From positions 1 to 37,862 of the forward strand of contig NZ_LQPI01000035.1 in assembly GCF_002101775.1 (NCBI RefSeq): a stretch of 37,862 nt of DNA, given 5' to 3'. Position 1 is the stretch's first letter, and every line of letters begins with the position of its first letter. Below, in pieces: positions 19,570 through 29,023 of this stretch. Position numbers and translations under genes: made by a program. A model generated the notes under the pieces. That model saw only the letters and a program-made list of their open reading frames with translations. It was not told the origin of the DNA and did not search any database. This stretch comes from Mycolicibacter nonchromogenicus. Lineage in GTDB: Bacteria; Actinomycetota; Actinomycetes; Mycobacteriales; Mycobacteriaceae.

Positions 19570-20748
19570 GTGCCGAACGTGCACTCAGCTCGAAAATCTC
19601 CAAGATTTTTCGGTCTGCATGCACGCTCGGCGGGCAGTCTGGTGACGGCACTGCTGGTGGCTCTCCCCGGGGTGGCGCACGCCGAGCCCGCGCCGTTTCC
19701 GCGTCCGGTGCTGTGGCCGCTGGCGGAGGGCCAGGTGGTGCGGATCGGTCCCAGCGCCGGAACCGGAACGCCCACCGGCGATTACGGTATCGGCGCCACC
19801 GACCTGTGCGAGTTCATGGAATTCCCCAGCGCGGTGCTGCAGATCTGCGGGGACAGCTTCGCCGGCCAGGGGGTCGGGTACGGCGGCTGGTATTCGCCGA
19901 TCGCGCTGCGGCTGGACCCCGATTCGGTCGACGACCCCGACGGGGTGCGCTACACCGGGGTGCTCGGGGTGGACAGGCCGCTGCTGGCCGACCCGTCGCC
20001 GGCGGGCGCTACCCAGCTGCCGGCCGGAATCGTCTCGATCAACCGGACCAACTATCTGATGGTCACCACCACCACAATGCTGGTGCCCGAGAGCTCGCGG
20101 TTGGTCAAAGCCGATCCCGCGCAACCGGGCTGGCAGACGGTGCCCGGATCGGCGCGGCCCGCCTCCTACCAGGATCACGGTCAGTCCCAGATCAGTGGTT
20201 ACTACGACCCGATTCCGACGCCGGACTCCGCCACCGGCTGGGTTTACCTGGTGGCCAACAACTTTGACCGCAGTGCGCCGGTGACGCTCTACCGTGTCGC
20301 CCCGGGAGACTTCACCGACCGGTCGGCCTGGCAGGGCTGGTCGGCCACCGCGGGGTGGGGTCACCCGCCCACGCCGCTGTGGAACGACCAGATCGGTGAG
20401 CTCAGCCTGCGCCAGATCGACGGCAGGCCGGTGTTGTCGTACTTCAACGGCACCACCGGGAACATGGAGGTCCGGGTGGCCTACGAACCGACCGGCTTGG
20501 GCACCGCCCCGGTGACCACGGTGGTGCAGCATGCCGAGTGGCCGGACCCTCCGGTGCCCGTGGAGACCCTGCCCTCGCCGTTGGACAACCGGCTGGCCCA
20601 GCCCTACGGCGGCTACATCTCACCGGGCTCCACGCTCGACGAACTGCGGGTGTTCGTCAGCCAGTGGAACACCCAGCCGCGAGACCGAGCGCCCTACCGG
20701 GTGATTCAGTTCGCGGTGAACCCGTTCAAGCCCTGGTCAACTGATTAA
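19570..20748 (+). CDS. Exported DUF4185-like protein (Rv3707c-like)
   Basis: 392 residues from GTG 19570. A signal peptide is clear (hydrophobic core SLVTALLVALPGV, cut after AHA before EPAPF, about residues 23-40). The mature protein has repeated beta-rich blades, each with Trp/Tyr/Gly motifs (GYGGWYSPIALRL, SGYYDPIPTP, GWVYLVANNFDR, GELSLRQIDGRPVLSYFNG), as in DUF4185 proteins with a beta-propeller-like fold. Function unknown; the position after asd matches M. tuberculosis Rv3707c as I remember it. No good ribosome-binding site precedes the GTG; GTG 19579 in the same frame is an alternative. The final TAA overlaps the TAA of the convergent gene by 3 nt. Confidence 0.72.
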   Translation: MPNVHSARKSPRFFGLHARSAGSLVTALLVALPGVAHAEPAPFPRPVLWPLAEGQVVRIGPSAGTGTPTGDYGIGATDLCEFMEFPSAVLQICGDSFAGQGVGYGGWYSPIALRLDPDSVDDPDGVRYTGVLGVDRPLLADPSPAGATQLPAGIVSINRTNYLMVTTTTMLVPESSRLVKADPAQPGWQTVPGSARPASYQDHGQSQISGYYDPIPTPDSATGWVYLVANNFDRSAPVTLYRVAPGDFTDRSAWQGWSATAGWGHPPTPLWNDQIGELSLRQIDGRPVLSYFNGTTGNMEVRVAYEPTGLGTAPVTTVVQHAEWPDPPVPVETLPSPLDNRLAQPYGGYISPGSTLDELRVFVSQWNTQPRDRAPYRVIQFAVNPFKPWSTD

Positions 20749-21509
20749 CCGGTGAACAGATTCCACAGGCCGGTCCAGAAGTCGGCCAGGCCCTCGCCGT
20801 CGTCGAAGAGGTTGGCGTCGGCGTCGGACGGGCCGTACGGGTTGCCCTCCGGCACGTAAACCTGGACGTAGTCGCCGATCGCGGTGGCGGTGTTGTTGCT
20901 GCTCCCGTCCCAGCCGGCGTACGCCAAGGCATGCAGCCCCTCGGCGGTGGCGGTGTTGTAGTGGCTGTCGTAGACACCCCACGACTCGGAGGCACCCGCG
21001 AAGGCGACGGCGTGGTCGCCGGTCGCGGTGGCCACATTGCCGTTGCCCCAGGCCGCCGTCGCGCTGGCGTGGTCGCCGAGGGCGGAGGCGTAGTTGAATG
21101 ATCCGGCGCCTCCGGCAAGCGCGATGGCGTCGTCGCCCTGGGCGGAGGCGTAGTTGAAGAAACCGCTCATGGCGTTGGCGTCGGCGAGGTCGCCGTAGGC
21201 GAAGGCGAAGTTGCCGAAGCTCGACGACGCCGTCGCGGTGCCCAGGCTCAACAAGTCGATGCCGCTGATCGAGAGCGCGACGTTGAAGCCGTCCGGCAGC
21301 GTGGGCAGCGATACCTCTGCCGTGCCCACCGTGGCGACCGCCTCACCGATGTCGGCTGCGGCCCACGCGGCGGCGACGCCCAGTGCACCGGCGCCACCAT
21401 CGGCCGACTGGGTGCCGGCGGCGGCGAGTGGCGCGGTCGCCAAGGCGGCTCCGATCCCCATGCCCGCAACCAATACACTCAGGTTTCCCACACGTTTCAG
21501 GTCTCTCAT
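20745..21509 (-). CDS. Exported repeat protein with YadA-head-like GD-x-A-x-A beta-solenoid repeats
   Basis: 254 residues with a signal peptide (KRVGNL, then a hydrophobic run to about residue 32). From about residue 99 to 218 it is built of five or six imperfect repeats of 20-25 residues with the pattern N-x-A-x-A-x-G-D/L-x-A-x-A (for example FNYASAQGDDAIALAG, FNYASALGDHASATAAWG, GNVATATGDHAVAFAG, NNTATAIGD). This pattern recalls the left-handed beta-roll of trimeric-autotransporter (YadA) heads, though no anchor domain of that class is present. The end is acidic, then aromatic (FWTGLWNLFTG). The ATG at 21509 has AGGAAAGG 8 nt upstream. I do not recognise a named family; surface location is inferred from the signal peptide and repeats. 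Confidence 0.7.
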   Translation of the reverse strand: MRDLKRVGNLSVLVAGMGIGAALATAPLAAAGTQSADGGAGALGVAAAWAAADIGEAVATVGTAEVSLPTLPDGFNVALSISGIDLLSLGTATASSSFGNFAFAYGDLADANAMSGFFNYASAQGDDAIALAGGAGSFNYASALGDHASATAAWGNGNVATATGDHAVAFAGASESWGVYDSHYNTATAEGLHALAYAGWDGSSNNTATAIGDYVQVYVPEGNPYGPSDADANLFDDGEGLADFWTGLWNLFTG

Positions 21510-21742
21510 GATCGTGCCTTTCCTGCTGGTTAAGCCATGATTGGGCGGGTAGTGGCGCCGATGCTATCGGGAATGCCATGTCATATATAGAGATTTTTCC
21601 ATGGCAATTCTCACTTTTTTCTTATAGGATGATCGGCGGACGGTCGCCACGTCGGGCCGCACGTTCTACCGGGAAAGGGCTCATAGCTGATGCATAGCCA
21701 GGACCTAGCGGTGTCTGGTGTTGCCCCCGGAGCATGCCAAAT
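21510..21742. other. AT-rich intergenic stretch
   Basis: 233-nt divergent gap between the repeat protein (-) and the His-rich membrane gene (+). Positions about 21570-21630 are strikingly AT-rich for this genome (TATATATAG, ATTTTTCC, ACTTTTTTCTTATAGG). It may hold promoters for both genes and is the kind of DNA bound by the xenogeneic silencer Lsr2. I could not pick a convincing promoter or a stem that would make the T run a terminator. Confidence 0.4.
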
Positions 21743-22090
21743 ATGAGCGCACCATCTGAGATCACAACCACCCCACCCACCCCTCCCGCGCCGGCGGGTG
21801 AGGCCAAGCCCTATTGGCTCTACCGGCTCGCAGCCTGGGTCGCGATCGTCGCCGGAGTCGTCTTCATCGTGTCGTCGATCTTCTTCGCCGGCGTCTGGTT
21901 CAGCCGCGGCGGACCGGGCGGACATCACCACTGGCACGGGCCCCACGGGCACTTCGGCCAGCACGCGATGTTCCACAAGGGCCCCCATCGCGGACCAGGG
22001 CCGATGTGGCCCGGACCTGAGCAGCGCGGACCCGGTGAGCCGCCGCCCTCGGTGAGCACCCAGTCGCCACCACCCCCAGCCGGCCGGTAA
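21743..22090 (+). CDS. Pro- and His-rich single-pass membrane protein (Rv3706c-like)
   Basis: 115 residues from the ATG at 21743, chosen because GGAG lies 10 nt upstream; the ATG at 21734 would leave only 1 nt. A Pro/Thr-rich N-terminus precedes one transmembrane helix (about 28-52, LAAWVAIVAGVVFIVSSIFFAGVWF). After the helix comes a Gly/His/Pro-rich segment with about a dozen His, some Met and Trp (GGHHHWHGPHGHFGQHAMFHK), then a Pro-rich tail. The His cluster could bind metal ions outside the membrane; no enzyme domain is seen. It is a paralogue of the next gene in layout and in sequence. The position matches Rv3706c (a proline-rich protein) from memory. Confidence 0.75.
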   Translation: MSAPSEITTTPPTPPAPAGEAKPYWLYRLAAWVAIVAGVVFIVSSIFFAGVWFSRGGPGGHHHWHGPHGHFGQHAMFHKGPHRGPGPMWPGPEQRGPGEPPPSVSTQSPPPPAGR

Positions 22091-22110
22091 CCCGGTCCGG
22101 CCACGAGCAA

Positions 22111-22144
22111 CCGGCCGCCGCCCCTCCCGAAGGGCGGCGGCCGG
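22111..22144. terminator. GC-rich hairpin terminator between the two His-rich genes
   Basis: 13-bp perfect stem (22111-22123 with 22132-22144) and an 8-nt loop, beginning 20 nt after the stop of the first His-rich gene. No T tract follows. Placed to end that transcript before the next gene starts at 22172. Confidence 0.65.
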
Positions 22145-22171
22145 CGTCGTTGTCGGGCATGATGGATCGGT

Positions 22172-22513
22172 ATGAGCGAGTCGCCAGTTCCCAACCCACC
22201 GCCTCCTCCACCACCTCCGCCACCACCGAACCGGCTGTACCAAGCCGCGGCCTGGGTGGTGATCATCGCCGGGACCGTCTTCGTGGCCGCCGTCATCTTC
22301 GGCACCGGGGTCTACCTCAGCAACGGTGGTTGGCACGGGCGTCACCACCACGGGCCGTGCATGATGCATCACGGTCCCCCGATGGGCCCGGGATTCGGTG
22401 AGGGACCGGAGTGGCCGGGCTTCCGGACACCCGGGCCGGGTAACGGTCCCGGCGGGCCCGGCGGGCCGCCCCCGCCGCCACCCACTCCGCCGACGGCGCC
22501 ACCGCACCGCTGA
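22172..22513 (+). CDS. Pro- and His-rich single-pass membrane protein, paralogue of the preceding gene
   Basis: 113 residues: a run of prolines at the N-terminus (about residues 8-19), one transmembrane helix (about 24-48, AAAWVVIIAGTVFVAAVIFGTGVYL), then a His/Met/Gly segment (GRHHHGPCMMHHGPPMGPG) with a Cys, and a Gly/Pro-rich tail. Same plan as the gene at 21743-22090, so the two look like a tandem duplication. There is no clear ribosome-binding site before the ATG; CATGAT 8 nt upstream could be a -10 for a near-leaderless message. Function unknown; metal binding by the His/Met segment is a reasonable guess, also because a haem enzyme (catalase) follows. Confidence 0.72.
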   Translation: MSESPVPNPPPPPPPPPPPNRLYQAAAWVVIIAGTVFVAAVIFGTGVYLSNGGWHGRHHHGPCMMHHGPPMGPGFGEGPEWPGFRTPGPGNGPGGPGGPPPPPPTPPTAPPHR

Positions 22514-22601
22514 TCTTTCCAAGCTGCCGAGCATGCGGCCTCCGCTGTGACGCTGCCTGCACGCTGGTCGGCGGTCTGAGTCAAACGCATTGAGACCCAA
22601 G

Positions 22602-22617
22602 CTCTTGAGTACAAGAG
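22602..22617. promoter_or_regulatory. Small inverted repeat upstream of catalase
   Basis: CTCTTG-agta-CAAGAG, 6-bp perfect arms, directly before and overlapping the catalase ribosome-binding site (AGAGGAG). It could be an operator or a small hairpin that hides the ribosome-binding site; short enough that chance is possible. Confidence 0.3.
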
Positions 22618-22628
22618 GAGACACGCAG

Positions 22629-24077
22629 ATGACCGAGCGCCACACCACCACCGATGCCGGAATCCCGGCGCCCAGCGACGGTGAGTCGCTGACCATCGGC
22701 CCGGATGGCCCCATTCTGTTGCAGGACCACTACCTGATCGAACAGATGGCGATGTTCAACCGGGAGCGCACCCCGGAACGCCAGCCGCACGCCAAGGGTG
22801 GTGGGGCATACGGGCATTTCGAGGTCACCGCGGACGTCACCCGGTACACCAGGGCTGCGGTGTTCGCGCCGGGCGCCAGGACCGAGACGCTGACGCGGTT
22901 CTCCACCGTCGCCGGTGAGCGCGGCAGCCCAGACACCTGGCGAGACCCGCGTGGTTTCGCGACGAAGTTCTACACGTCTGAGGGCAACTTCGACCTGGTC
23001 GGCAACAACACGCCGGTCTTCTTCATCCGTGACCCCCTGAAGTTCCAGCACTTCATCCGTTCCCAGAAGCGGCGCGCGGCCAGCAACCTGCGTGACCACA
23101 ACATGCAGTGGGACTTCTGGAGCCTCACACCGGAGTCGGCTCACCAGGTCACCTGGCTGATGGGCGACCGCGGCATTCCGAAGACGTGGCGCCACATGAA
23201 CGGCTACTCCAGTCACACCTACAGCTGGATCAACGCTGCCGGCGAGATCTTCTGGGTCAAGTACCACTTCATCAGCGACCAGGGCGTGGAGTTCCTCACC
23301 CAGGAGGAGGCCGACCGTCTGGCCGGCGTCGATGCCGACTACCACCAGCGGGACCTCTACGAGGCGATCGAGCGTGGCGAGCATCCGAGTTGGACGCTGA
23401 AGATGCAGATCATGCCGTTCGAGGAGGCAAAGACCTACCGGTACAACCCGTTTGATCTGACCAAAGTCTGGCCGCATGGCGACTACCCGCTGATCGACGT
23501 CGGCAAGCTGACCCTTGATCGCAATGTCAGCGACTACCACAGTGAGATCGAGCAGGCGGCGTTCCAGCCCAACAACATGGTGCCCGGCACCGGTCTGAGC
23601 CCGGACAAGATGCTGCTGGCCCGAGGCTTCTCCTACGCCGACGCGCACCGGGCCCGGATCGGAACCAACTACAGCCAATTGCCGGTCAACGCACCGAAAT
23701 CAGAGGTGCACAGTTACTCCAAGGACGGTGCCATGCGGTACGTCCACGCGACGGACCCGGTGTACGCGCCGAACTCGATGGGCGGTCCCAAGGCGGACCC
23801 GGCCCGCGCCGCCGAAGTGCGCTGGCACGCCGACGGAGACATGGTGCGCGCCGCGTACACGCTGCGCCCGGACGACGACGACTTCAGCCAGGCGCGAACC
23901 CTGTACCGCGATGTCCTCGACGACGATGAGCGCAAGAGGTTGGTCTCCAACATCGTTGGACACGTCTCGGCCGGTGTCACCGAGCCGGTGCTGTCGCGAG
24001 TGTTCGAATACTGGCGCAATGTCGACCCCGAACTGGGCAGCGCGGTGGAGGCGGGGGTGCGGGCCAACCTTGCCTGA
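22629..24077 (+). CDS. Monofunctional haem catalase (small-subunit clade)
   Basis: 482 residues, typical of small-subunit catalases. Breaks down hydrogen peroxide to water and oxygen. The distal His54 lies in [17 protein letters not shown], the distal Asn near residue 127 in [15 protein letters not shown], and the haem ligand Tyr336 in [23 protein letters not shown]. All key residues are present. The usual RVVHAKG is RQPHAKG here. The ATG at 22629 has AGAGGAG upstream. M. tuberculosis relies on KatG and, from memory, has no such gene at this place, so it seems specific to this lineage. The start codon of the secreted protein that follows lies inside its last codons, so the two are coupled. 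It stands close to the ergothioneine operon, another antioxidant system. Confidence 0.95.
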   Translation: MTERHTTTDAGIPAPSDGESLTIGPDGPILLQDHYLIEQMAMFNRERTPERQPHAKGGGAYGHFEVTADVTRYTRAAVFAPGARTETLTRFSTVAGERGSPDTWRDPRGFATKFYTSEGNFDLVGNNTPVFFIRDPLKFQHFIRSQKRRAASNLRDHNMQWDFWSLTPESAHQVTWLMGDRGIPKTWRHMNGYSSHTYSWINAAGEIFWVKYHFISDQGVEFLTQEEADRLAGVDADYHQRDLYEAIERGEHPSWTLKMQIMPFEEAKTYRYNPFDLTKVWPHGDYPLIDVGKLTLDRNVSDYHSEIEQAAFQPNNMVPGTGLSPDKMLLARGFSYADAHRARIGTNYSQLPVNAPKSEVHSYSKDGAMRYVHATDPVYAPNSMGGPKADPARAAEVRWHADGDMVRAAYTLRPDDDDFSQARTLYRDVLDDDERKRLVSNIVGHVSAGVTEPVLSRVFEYWRNVDPELGSAVEAGVRANLA

Positions 24078-24732
24078 CGGCCGACGGGCCGCCGCAACCC
24101 TGCTGGCGGGACTGGGACTGGCCGCTGCCGGTGCAGCGGTCGCGCCGGTCGCCGCAGCAGGCCCCTCCGAACCCGGCGTGGTCTCCTACGCCGTGCTGCC
24201 GAGGGGATCGGTCGGCAACATCGTCGGCGCCCCGATGGGCTTTGAATCCGTCTCCGGCGAGCCGTATCAAGCCTTCTGGGTCGACGAGCCGGCATGCAAC
24301 AACTGGGCCGACATCGGCCTGCCCGAGGTCTACAACGACCCCGACCTGGCGTCGTTCAACAGCGCCGTCACCCAGACATCAGCCACCGACCAGAGACACT
24401 TCGTCAAGCAGGCGGTGGGGGTGTTCGCCACCGATGCAGCTGCCGGCGCGGCGTTTCACCGTGTCGTCGACCGCACCGTCGGCTGCTCGGGACGCACCAC
24501 CGCGATGCACCTGGACAACGGAGCCACGCAGGTCTGGGAATTCAGCGGCGGGCCGGCCACGGCAACGGACTTGGCCTGGAGCAAGCAGGAGGCCGGCACC
24601 GACCGGCGCTGCTTCAACCAGACCCGGCTGCGGGCGAACGTGTTGTTGCAGGCCAAGGTCTGCCAGTCCGGCAACGCCGGCCCCGCGGTGAATGTGCTGG
24701 CAGGGGCGATGCAGAACTCTTTGGGTCAGTGA
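24070..24732 (+). CDS. Secreted four-Cys protein, PknH-sensor-domain-like (Rv3705c-like)
   Basis: About 220 residues from a TTG at 24070; an in-frame ATG at 24019 gives a longer, less likely N-terminus. A signal peptide follows the start ([21 protein letters not shown] to APVAAAG, about residues 1-31). The mature part has four cysteines (76, 139, 181, 198) and motifs ([31 protein letters not shown]) resembling the extracellular sensor domain of the kinase PknH, which is held by two disulfides. Such domains occur as free exported proteins in mycobacteria. The ligand is unknown. It overlaps the catalase stop by 8 nt and lies upstream of egtA, where M. tuberculosis has Rv3705c by memory. Confidence 0.7.
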   Translation: MPDGRRAAATLLAGLGLAAAGAAVAPVAAAGPSEPGVVSYAVLPRGSVGNIVGAPMGFESVSGEPYQAFWVDEPACNNWADIGLPEVYNDPDLASFNSAVTQTSATDQRHFVKQAVGVFATDAAAGAAFHRVVDRTVGCSGRTTAMHLDNGATQVWEFSGGPATATDLAWSKQEAGTDRRCFNQTRLRANVLLQAKVCQSGNAGPAVNVLAGAMQNSLGQ

Positions 24733-24761
24733 TCCTGGGTCTTCGTGTCGCCCCTCTCCGG

Positions 24762-24767
24762 TAGCGT
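24762..24767 (+). promoter_or_regulatory. Candidate -10 (TAGCGT) for the egt operon
   Basis: TAGCGT lies 29 nt before the egtA ATG, giving a leader of about 22 nt that contains the ribosome-binding site GGAGGGG. It is the only TANNNT match in the 64-nt gap before egtA. No convincing -35 was seen. Confidence 0.4.
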
Positions 24768-24796
24768 CGGAAAGATCGACGGGCGGAGGGGTTGAT

Positions 24797-26083
24797 ATGG
24801 GGTTCGCCGCGGCGACGCAACTGTCCCGCGGAGATGAATCCTGCCTGGGCGGCCCCGAGCTGTCCGGTGCTGCCGAGGCGGCCGACTACATCACCGAACG
24901 GTGCCTCACCGACGCCCCGCACGGCCGGGTGGGCCTGGAGATCGAGGCGCACTGCTTCGACCCGAACGACCCGCATCGACGGCCCAGTTGGGCGGAGATC
25001 GGTGACGTGTTGCGCTCGCTGCCGGCCCTGCCGGGTGGCAGCGTCGTCACCGTCGAGCCGGGCGGCGCTGTGGAGCTCTCCGGCCCACCGCTGACAGGCG
25101 CCCTCGCCGCGATCGACGCGATGGCGGCCGACCAGGCGGTATTGCGAGCGGCTTTCGCCGACGCCGGCCTGGGTCTGGTGCAGCTGGGAGCCGACCCGCT
25201 GCGGCCCACCGAGCGGGTCAACCCCGGTGAGCGCTACGCGGCCATGGAACAGTTCTTCGCGGCCAGCCACACCGGTTCGGCCGGTGCGGCGATGATGACG
25301 GCGACGGCGTCGGTCCAGCTCAATCTGGACGCCGGCACACGCTCCGGTTGGGCCGACCGGGTCCGGCTGGCGCACGCGCTGGGCCCGACGATGGTCGCGA
25401 TTTCCGCGAACTCCCCCCTGCTGGCCGGCGAACCCTCCGGATGGCGCTCCACCCGGCAGCGGGTGTGGAGCCGGCTGGATTCGGCGCGCTGCGGTCCGGT
25501 ACTGGGCCTCGACGGCACTGACCCCGCCACCGACTGGGCGCGGTACGCGCTCAAAGCTCCGGTCATGCTGGTGCATACGCCCGAAGCGATTCCGGTCAGC
25601 CGCTACGTTCCGTTCGCCGCCTGGGCCGATGGTCGAGTGCGGCTCGGCGGCCGTCGCGCCGGGGTGAAAGACCTCGACTACCACCTGACCACCCTGTTTC
25701 CCCCGGTGCGCCCGCGCGGTTGGCTGGAGATCCGCTATCTGGACTGCGTCGATGACACCCTCTGGCCGGCACTGGTTTTCACCCTGGCCACCCTGCTGGA
25801 CGATGCGGTCGCCGCCGACAGCGCCGCCGACGCCGTCGCACCCGTCGCGACCGCCTGGGACGTCGCCGCCCGGATCGGCCTGGCCGACCCGCGCCTGCAT
25901 GCTGCCGCCGAACGGTGTGTGGGCCTGGCCGCTGACCGCGCCCCGGAATGCCTGCGCGACGGGATGGATCGGCTGGCCGGCATGGTCGAACGAGGCCGTT
26001 GCCCGGCCGACGACGTCACCGAAGAAGTGGCCCGCGTCGGCACCACCGCGATGGTTACCCGATTGGCGCGCAGGCAGTTATGA
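24797..26083 (+). CDS. egtA: Glutamate-cysteine ligase EgtA
   Basis: 428 residues. Makes gamma-glutamylcysteine, the sulfur donor used by EgtB. It belongs to the GCS2-type glutamate-cysteine ligases, with [11 protein letters not shown] near the N-terminus, [10 protein letters not shown] for substrate and metal binding, and a C-terminal [19 protein letters not shown] segment. ATG 24797 has the strong ribosome-binding site GGAGGGG 5 nt upstream. First gene of egtABCDE; its stop overlaps the egtB start by 4 nt (ATGA). Often annotated gshA, but mycobacteria make no glutathione, and the operon shows its role. Confidence 0.95.
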   Translation: MGFAAATQLSRGDESCLGGPELSGAAEAADYITERCLTDAPHGRVGLEIEAHCFDPNDPHRRPSWAEIGDVLRSLPALPGGSVVTVEPGGAVELSGPPLTGALAAIDAMAADQAVLRAAFADAGLGLVQLGADPLRPTERVNPGERYAAMEQFFAASHTGSAGAAMMTATASVQLNLDAGTRSGWADRVRLAHALGPTMVAISANSPLLAGEPSGWRSTRQRVWSRLDSARCGPVLGLDGTDPATDWARYALKAPVMLVHTPEAIPVSRYVPFAAWADGRVRLGGRRAGVKDLDYHLTTLFPPVRPRGWLEIRYLDCVDDTLWPALVFTLATLLDDAVAADSAADAVAPVATAWDVAARIGLADPRLHAAAERCVGLAADRAPECLRDGMDRLAGMVERGRCPADDVTEEVARVGTTAMVTRLARRQL

Positions 26084-27369
26084 CCACAGCCGATATTCTG
26101 GCCCGCGACCTGACCCGGGCGCGCCGGCGCACGCTGGCGCTCGTCGATTTCGACGACGCAGAGCTGCACCGCCAGTACGACCCCCTGATGAGCCCACTGG
26201 TCTGGGACCTGGCCCATATCGGCCAGCAGGAGGAACTGTGGCTGTTGCGGGATGGGGATCCCGCACGGCCCGGCCTGCTGCCCCCGGATGTCGAGGGACT
26301 CTACGATGCCTTCAGCCACCCGCGGGCCAGCCGCGTAGAGCTGCCGCTGTTGGCGCCCGAGCAGGCCCGAAAGTATTGCGCCACGGTGCGTTCCAAGGCC
26401 TTCGACAAGCTGGAGTCTCTGTCCGGTGCCGCGGGAGATCGGCGGGACGGATTCGTGTTCGGCCTGGTGCTCAGCCATGAACACCAGCACGACGAGACCA
26501 TCCTGCAGGCGCTGAACCTCCGTGCCGGTCCACCGCTGCTCGGCGTGGGCGGTGGCCTGCCGGCCGGGCAGCCGGAGCTTGCGGGCACCTCGGTGCTGGT
26601 GCCGGGCGGTGCATTCGTGCTCGGCGTCGACGCCACCGATGAGCCCTTCGCGCTGGACAACGAGCGCCCCGCGCACACCGTCGAGGTGGCCACGTTCCGG
26701 ATCGGCCGGGTGCCCGTCACCAACCGCGAATGGCGGGACTTCATCGATGACGGCGGCTACCGGCAGCCACGGTGGTGGAGTGAACGCGGCTGGCGTCACT
26801 GTGTGCAGGCCGGATTGACGGCGCCGCAGTTCTGGGGTCCCGATCATCGATCCCGGGTCCGGTTCGGCCACGTCGAGGACCTGCCCGACGATGAGCCGGT
26901 GCAGCATGTCAGCTACTTCGAGGCACAGGCGTACGCCGCATGGGCCGGCGCTCGGCTGCCCACCGAGATCGAATGGGAGAAGGCCTGCGCCTGGGATCCG
27001 GTCGTGGGCGCGCGGCGTCGCTATCCCTGGGGGGCCGCCGATCCGTCGACCGACCTGGCCAATCTCGGCGGCGGCGCCCTGCGACCGGCGCCGGTCGGGG
27101 CCTACCCGGACGGGGCGTCGGCCTACGGCGTGCAGCAACTCCTCGGTGACGTCTGGGAATGGACGAGTTCGCCCCTGCGGCCGTGGCCGGGCTTTTCTCC
27201 GATGATCTACCAACGCTATTCGGAGCCGTTCTTCGGCGGCGACTATCGGGTGCTGCGCGGCGGGTCGTGGGCTGTCGCCCCCGAGATCCTGCGGCCCAGC
27301 TTCCGTAACTGGGACCATCCCTATCGGCGGCAGATCTTCGCCGGTGTTCGACTGGCCTGGGACGTCTGA
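26080..27369 (+). CDS. egtB: Ergothioneine sulfoxide synthase EgtB
   Basis: 429 residues. Non-haem iron enzyme that joins hercynine to gamma-glutamylcysteine with oxygen to form a sulfoxide. The N-terminal DinB-like bundle supplies the three iron-binding His: His46 in DLAHIG and His133 and His137 in HEHQHDET. The C-terminal half is a formylglycine-generating-enzyme-like (sulfatase-modifying factor) domain with [28 protein letters not shown] and RVLRGGSW. The ATG at 26080 overlaps the egtA stop by 4 nt, and the stop shares 1 nt with the egtC start (TGATG). Confidence 0.97.
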   Translation: MTTADILARDLTRARRRTLALVDFDDAELHRQYDPLMSPLVWDLAHIGQQEELWLLRDGDPARPGLLPPDVEGLYDAFSHPRASRVELPLLAPEQARKYCATVRSKAFDKLESLSGAAGDRRDGFVFGLVLSHEHQHDETILQALNLRAGPPLLGVGGGLPAGQPELAGTSVLVPGGAFVLGVDATDEPFALDNERPAHTVEVATFRIGRVPVTNREWRDFIDDGGYRQPRWWSERGWRHCVQAGLTAPQFWGPDHRSRVRFGHVEDLPDDEPVQHVSYFEAQAYAAWAGARLPTEIEWEKACAWDPVVGARRRYPWGAADPSTDLANLGGGALRPAPVGAYPDGASAYGVQQLLGDVWEWTSSPLRPWPGFSPMIYQRYSEPFFGGDYRVLRGGSWAVAPEILRPSFRNWDHPYRRQIFAGVRLAWDV

Positions 27370-28061
27370 TGTGTCGGCATCTGGGCTGGTTGGGCAGGCC
27401 GCGGTCCCTGGCCGAGTTGATGCTGGATCCGCCGCAGGGCCTGCTGGTGCAGTCCTACGCGCCCCGCCGGCAGCAGCACGGCCTGCTCAACGCAGATGGT
27501 TGGGGCGCAGGATTTTTCGACGGCCAGGTGCCGCGACGGTGGCGCAGCGCGGCGCCGCTGTGGGGCGACGGGTCGTTCGCCTCGGTCGCCCCGGCGCTTT
27601 CCAGTCACTGCGTGGTGGCGGCGGTGCGTTCGGCCACGGTGGGGATGCCGATCGAGGCCAGTGCCACCGCACCGTTCACCGACGGCGGTTGGCTGTTGTC
27701 CCACAACGGCGTGGTCAACCGCGATGTGCTGAAAGGCGCCGAGGGTGCCGAATCGGTCTGTGACAGTGCCGTACTGGCCGCGGCCCTCTTCGCCCGCGGG
27801 GTGGAGTCGTTGGGTGAGGTGATCGCCGAGATCGGTGCCGCCGATCCGGCGGCTCGACTGAACATCCTGGCCGCCAACGGTTCCCGGATGTTGGCGACGA
27901 CCTGGGGAGACACCTTGTCGATGTTGCACGGAGCCGATGGCGTGGTGCTGGCCAGTGAGCCCTACGATGACGACCCACGCTGGGTGGATATCCCAGATCG
28001 CCATCTGGTGGAAGCGCACGACGGCGAAGTCCGTGTCACCGCGTTGGGGGCGGCGCGATGA
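27369..28061 (+). CDS. egtC: Gamma-glutamyl hercynylcysteine sulfoxide hydrolase EgtC
   Basis: 230-residue Ntn-type (class II) glutamine amidotransferase. Cys2, after removal of Met1, is the nucleophile (MCRHLGWLG). Removes the glutamate from the product of EgtB. Substrate-site motifs [14 protein letters not shown] and LLSHNGVVN are visible. The start shares 1 nt with the egtB stop; the stop overlaps egtD by 4 nt. Confidence 0.96.
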   Translation: MCRHLGWLGRPRSLAELMLDPPQGLLVQSYAPRRQQHGLLNADGWGAGFFDGQVPRRWRSAAPLWGDGSFASVAPALSSHCVVAAVRSATVGMPIEASATAPFTDGGWLLSHNGVVNRDVLKGAEGAESVCDSAVLAAALFARGVESLGEVIAEIGAADPAARLNILAANGSRMLATTWGDTLSMLHGADGVVLASEPYDDDPRWVDIPDRHLVEAHDGEVRVTALGAAR

Positions 28062-29023
28062 CGGTGACGATCGCCAATCACCTGGCCGCCGACGCGGCGC
28101 GCTCCGCACTGCGGGAGGACGTCCGCAACGGCCTGGGCCAGCAGCCGAAGTCTTTGCCGCCCAAGTGGTTCTACGACGACGTCGGCAGTGACCTGTTCGA
28201 CCGGATAACCCGGCTGCCCGAGTATTACCCGACTCGCGCCGAGGCGGAGATCCTGCGAGCGCATTCGGCCGAGATCGCGCAGCTTTCGGGTGCGGACACC
28301 CTGGTCGAGCTGGGCAGCGGCACCTCGGAAAAGACCCGGATGCTGCTGGACGCACTGCAGGAGGTCGGCGCGCTGCGCCGGTTCATCCCGTTCGACGTGG
28401 ACGCCGGGGTGCTGGAGACGGCGGGGGAGGCGATCGCCCGCGCCTATCCCGGCGTGCGGGTGGACGGTGTCTGCGGCGACTTCGAGCACCATCTGGCGCA
28501 GATCCCCGACGGGGGCCGGCGACTGTTCGTGTTTCTGGGATCGACCATCGGCAACCTGACGCCGGGCCCGCGCGCGGAGTTCCTGGCCGACCTCGCGGCT
28601 GTGATGCACGACGGTGACGGCCTGCTGCTGGGCACCGACCTGGTCAAAGACACCGGCAGGCTGGTGCGCGCCTATGACGACGCGGCCGGGGTGACCGCCG
28701 CGTTCAACCGCAACGTGCTCGCGGTGGTGAACCGTGAGCTCGACGCCGACTTCGACCTGGATGAGTTCGCCCATGTGGCGCGCTGGAATTCAGCCGAACA
28801 GCGCATCGAGATGTGGCTGCGGGCCGGCCGCGCCCAGCATGTCGTGATCGGCCAGTTGGACCTGGCTGTCGATTTCGCGGCTGGTGAAGAGATGCTGACC
28901 GAGGTATCCTGCAAATTCCGTCCGGAGCAGGTGGCCGATGAATTGGCGGCCGCAGGTCTGCGGCTCCGACGCTGGTGGACCGACGCGGCAGGCGATTTCG
29001 GCCTGTCACTCGCCATCAAATGA
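28058..29023 (+). CDS. egtD: L-histidine N-alpha-methyltransferase EgtD
   Basis: 321 residues, exactly the length of the well-studied M. smegmatis enzyme. Adds three methyl groups from SAM to histidine to give hercynine (trimethylhistidine), the first ergothioneine intermediate. The histidine-binding residues known from that structure fall at the same numbers: Tyr39, Tyr56, Asn166, Tyr206, Met252 and Glu282. The SAM loop reads [11 protein letters not shown] (about 83-93). It overlaps both neighbours by 4 nt (ATGA). Although first in the pathway it is fourth in the operon. Confidence 0.97.
   Translation: MTVTIANHLAADAARSALREDVRNGLGQQPKSLPPKWFYDDVGSDLFDRITRLPEYYPTRAEAEILRAHSAEIAQLSGADTLVELGSGTSEKTRMLLDALQEVGALRRFIPFDVDAGVLETAGEAIARAYPGVRVDGVCGDFEHHLAQIPDGGRRLFVFLGSTIGNLTPGPRAEFLADLAAVMHDGDGLLLGTDLVKDTGRLVRAYDDAAGVTAAFNRNVLAVVNRELDADFDLDEFAHVARWNSAEQRIEMWLRAGRAQHVVIGQLDLAVDFAAGEEMLTEVSCKFRPEQVADELAAAGLRLRRWWTDAAGDFGLSLAIK

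Noticed and set aside
21612..21623. T-rich run resembling a Rho-independent terminator tail
   Set aside because: No adequate GC stem immediately precedes it on either strand, and it lies between divergent genes.
24019..24069. ATG at 24019 as start of the secreted four-Cys protein
   Set aside because: It would put about 17 extra residues with Trp and Arg before the signal peptide; the TTG at 24070 gives a normal signal peptide. Kept as an alternative only.
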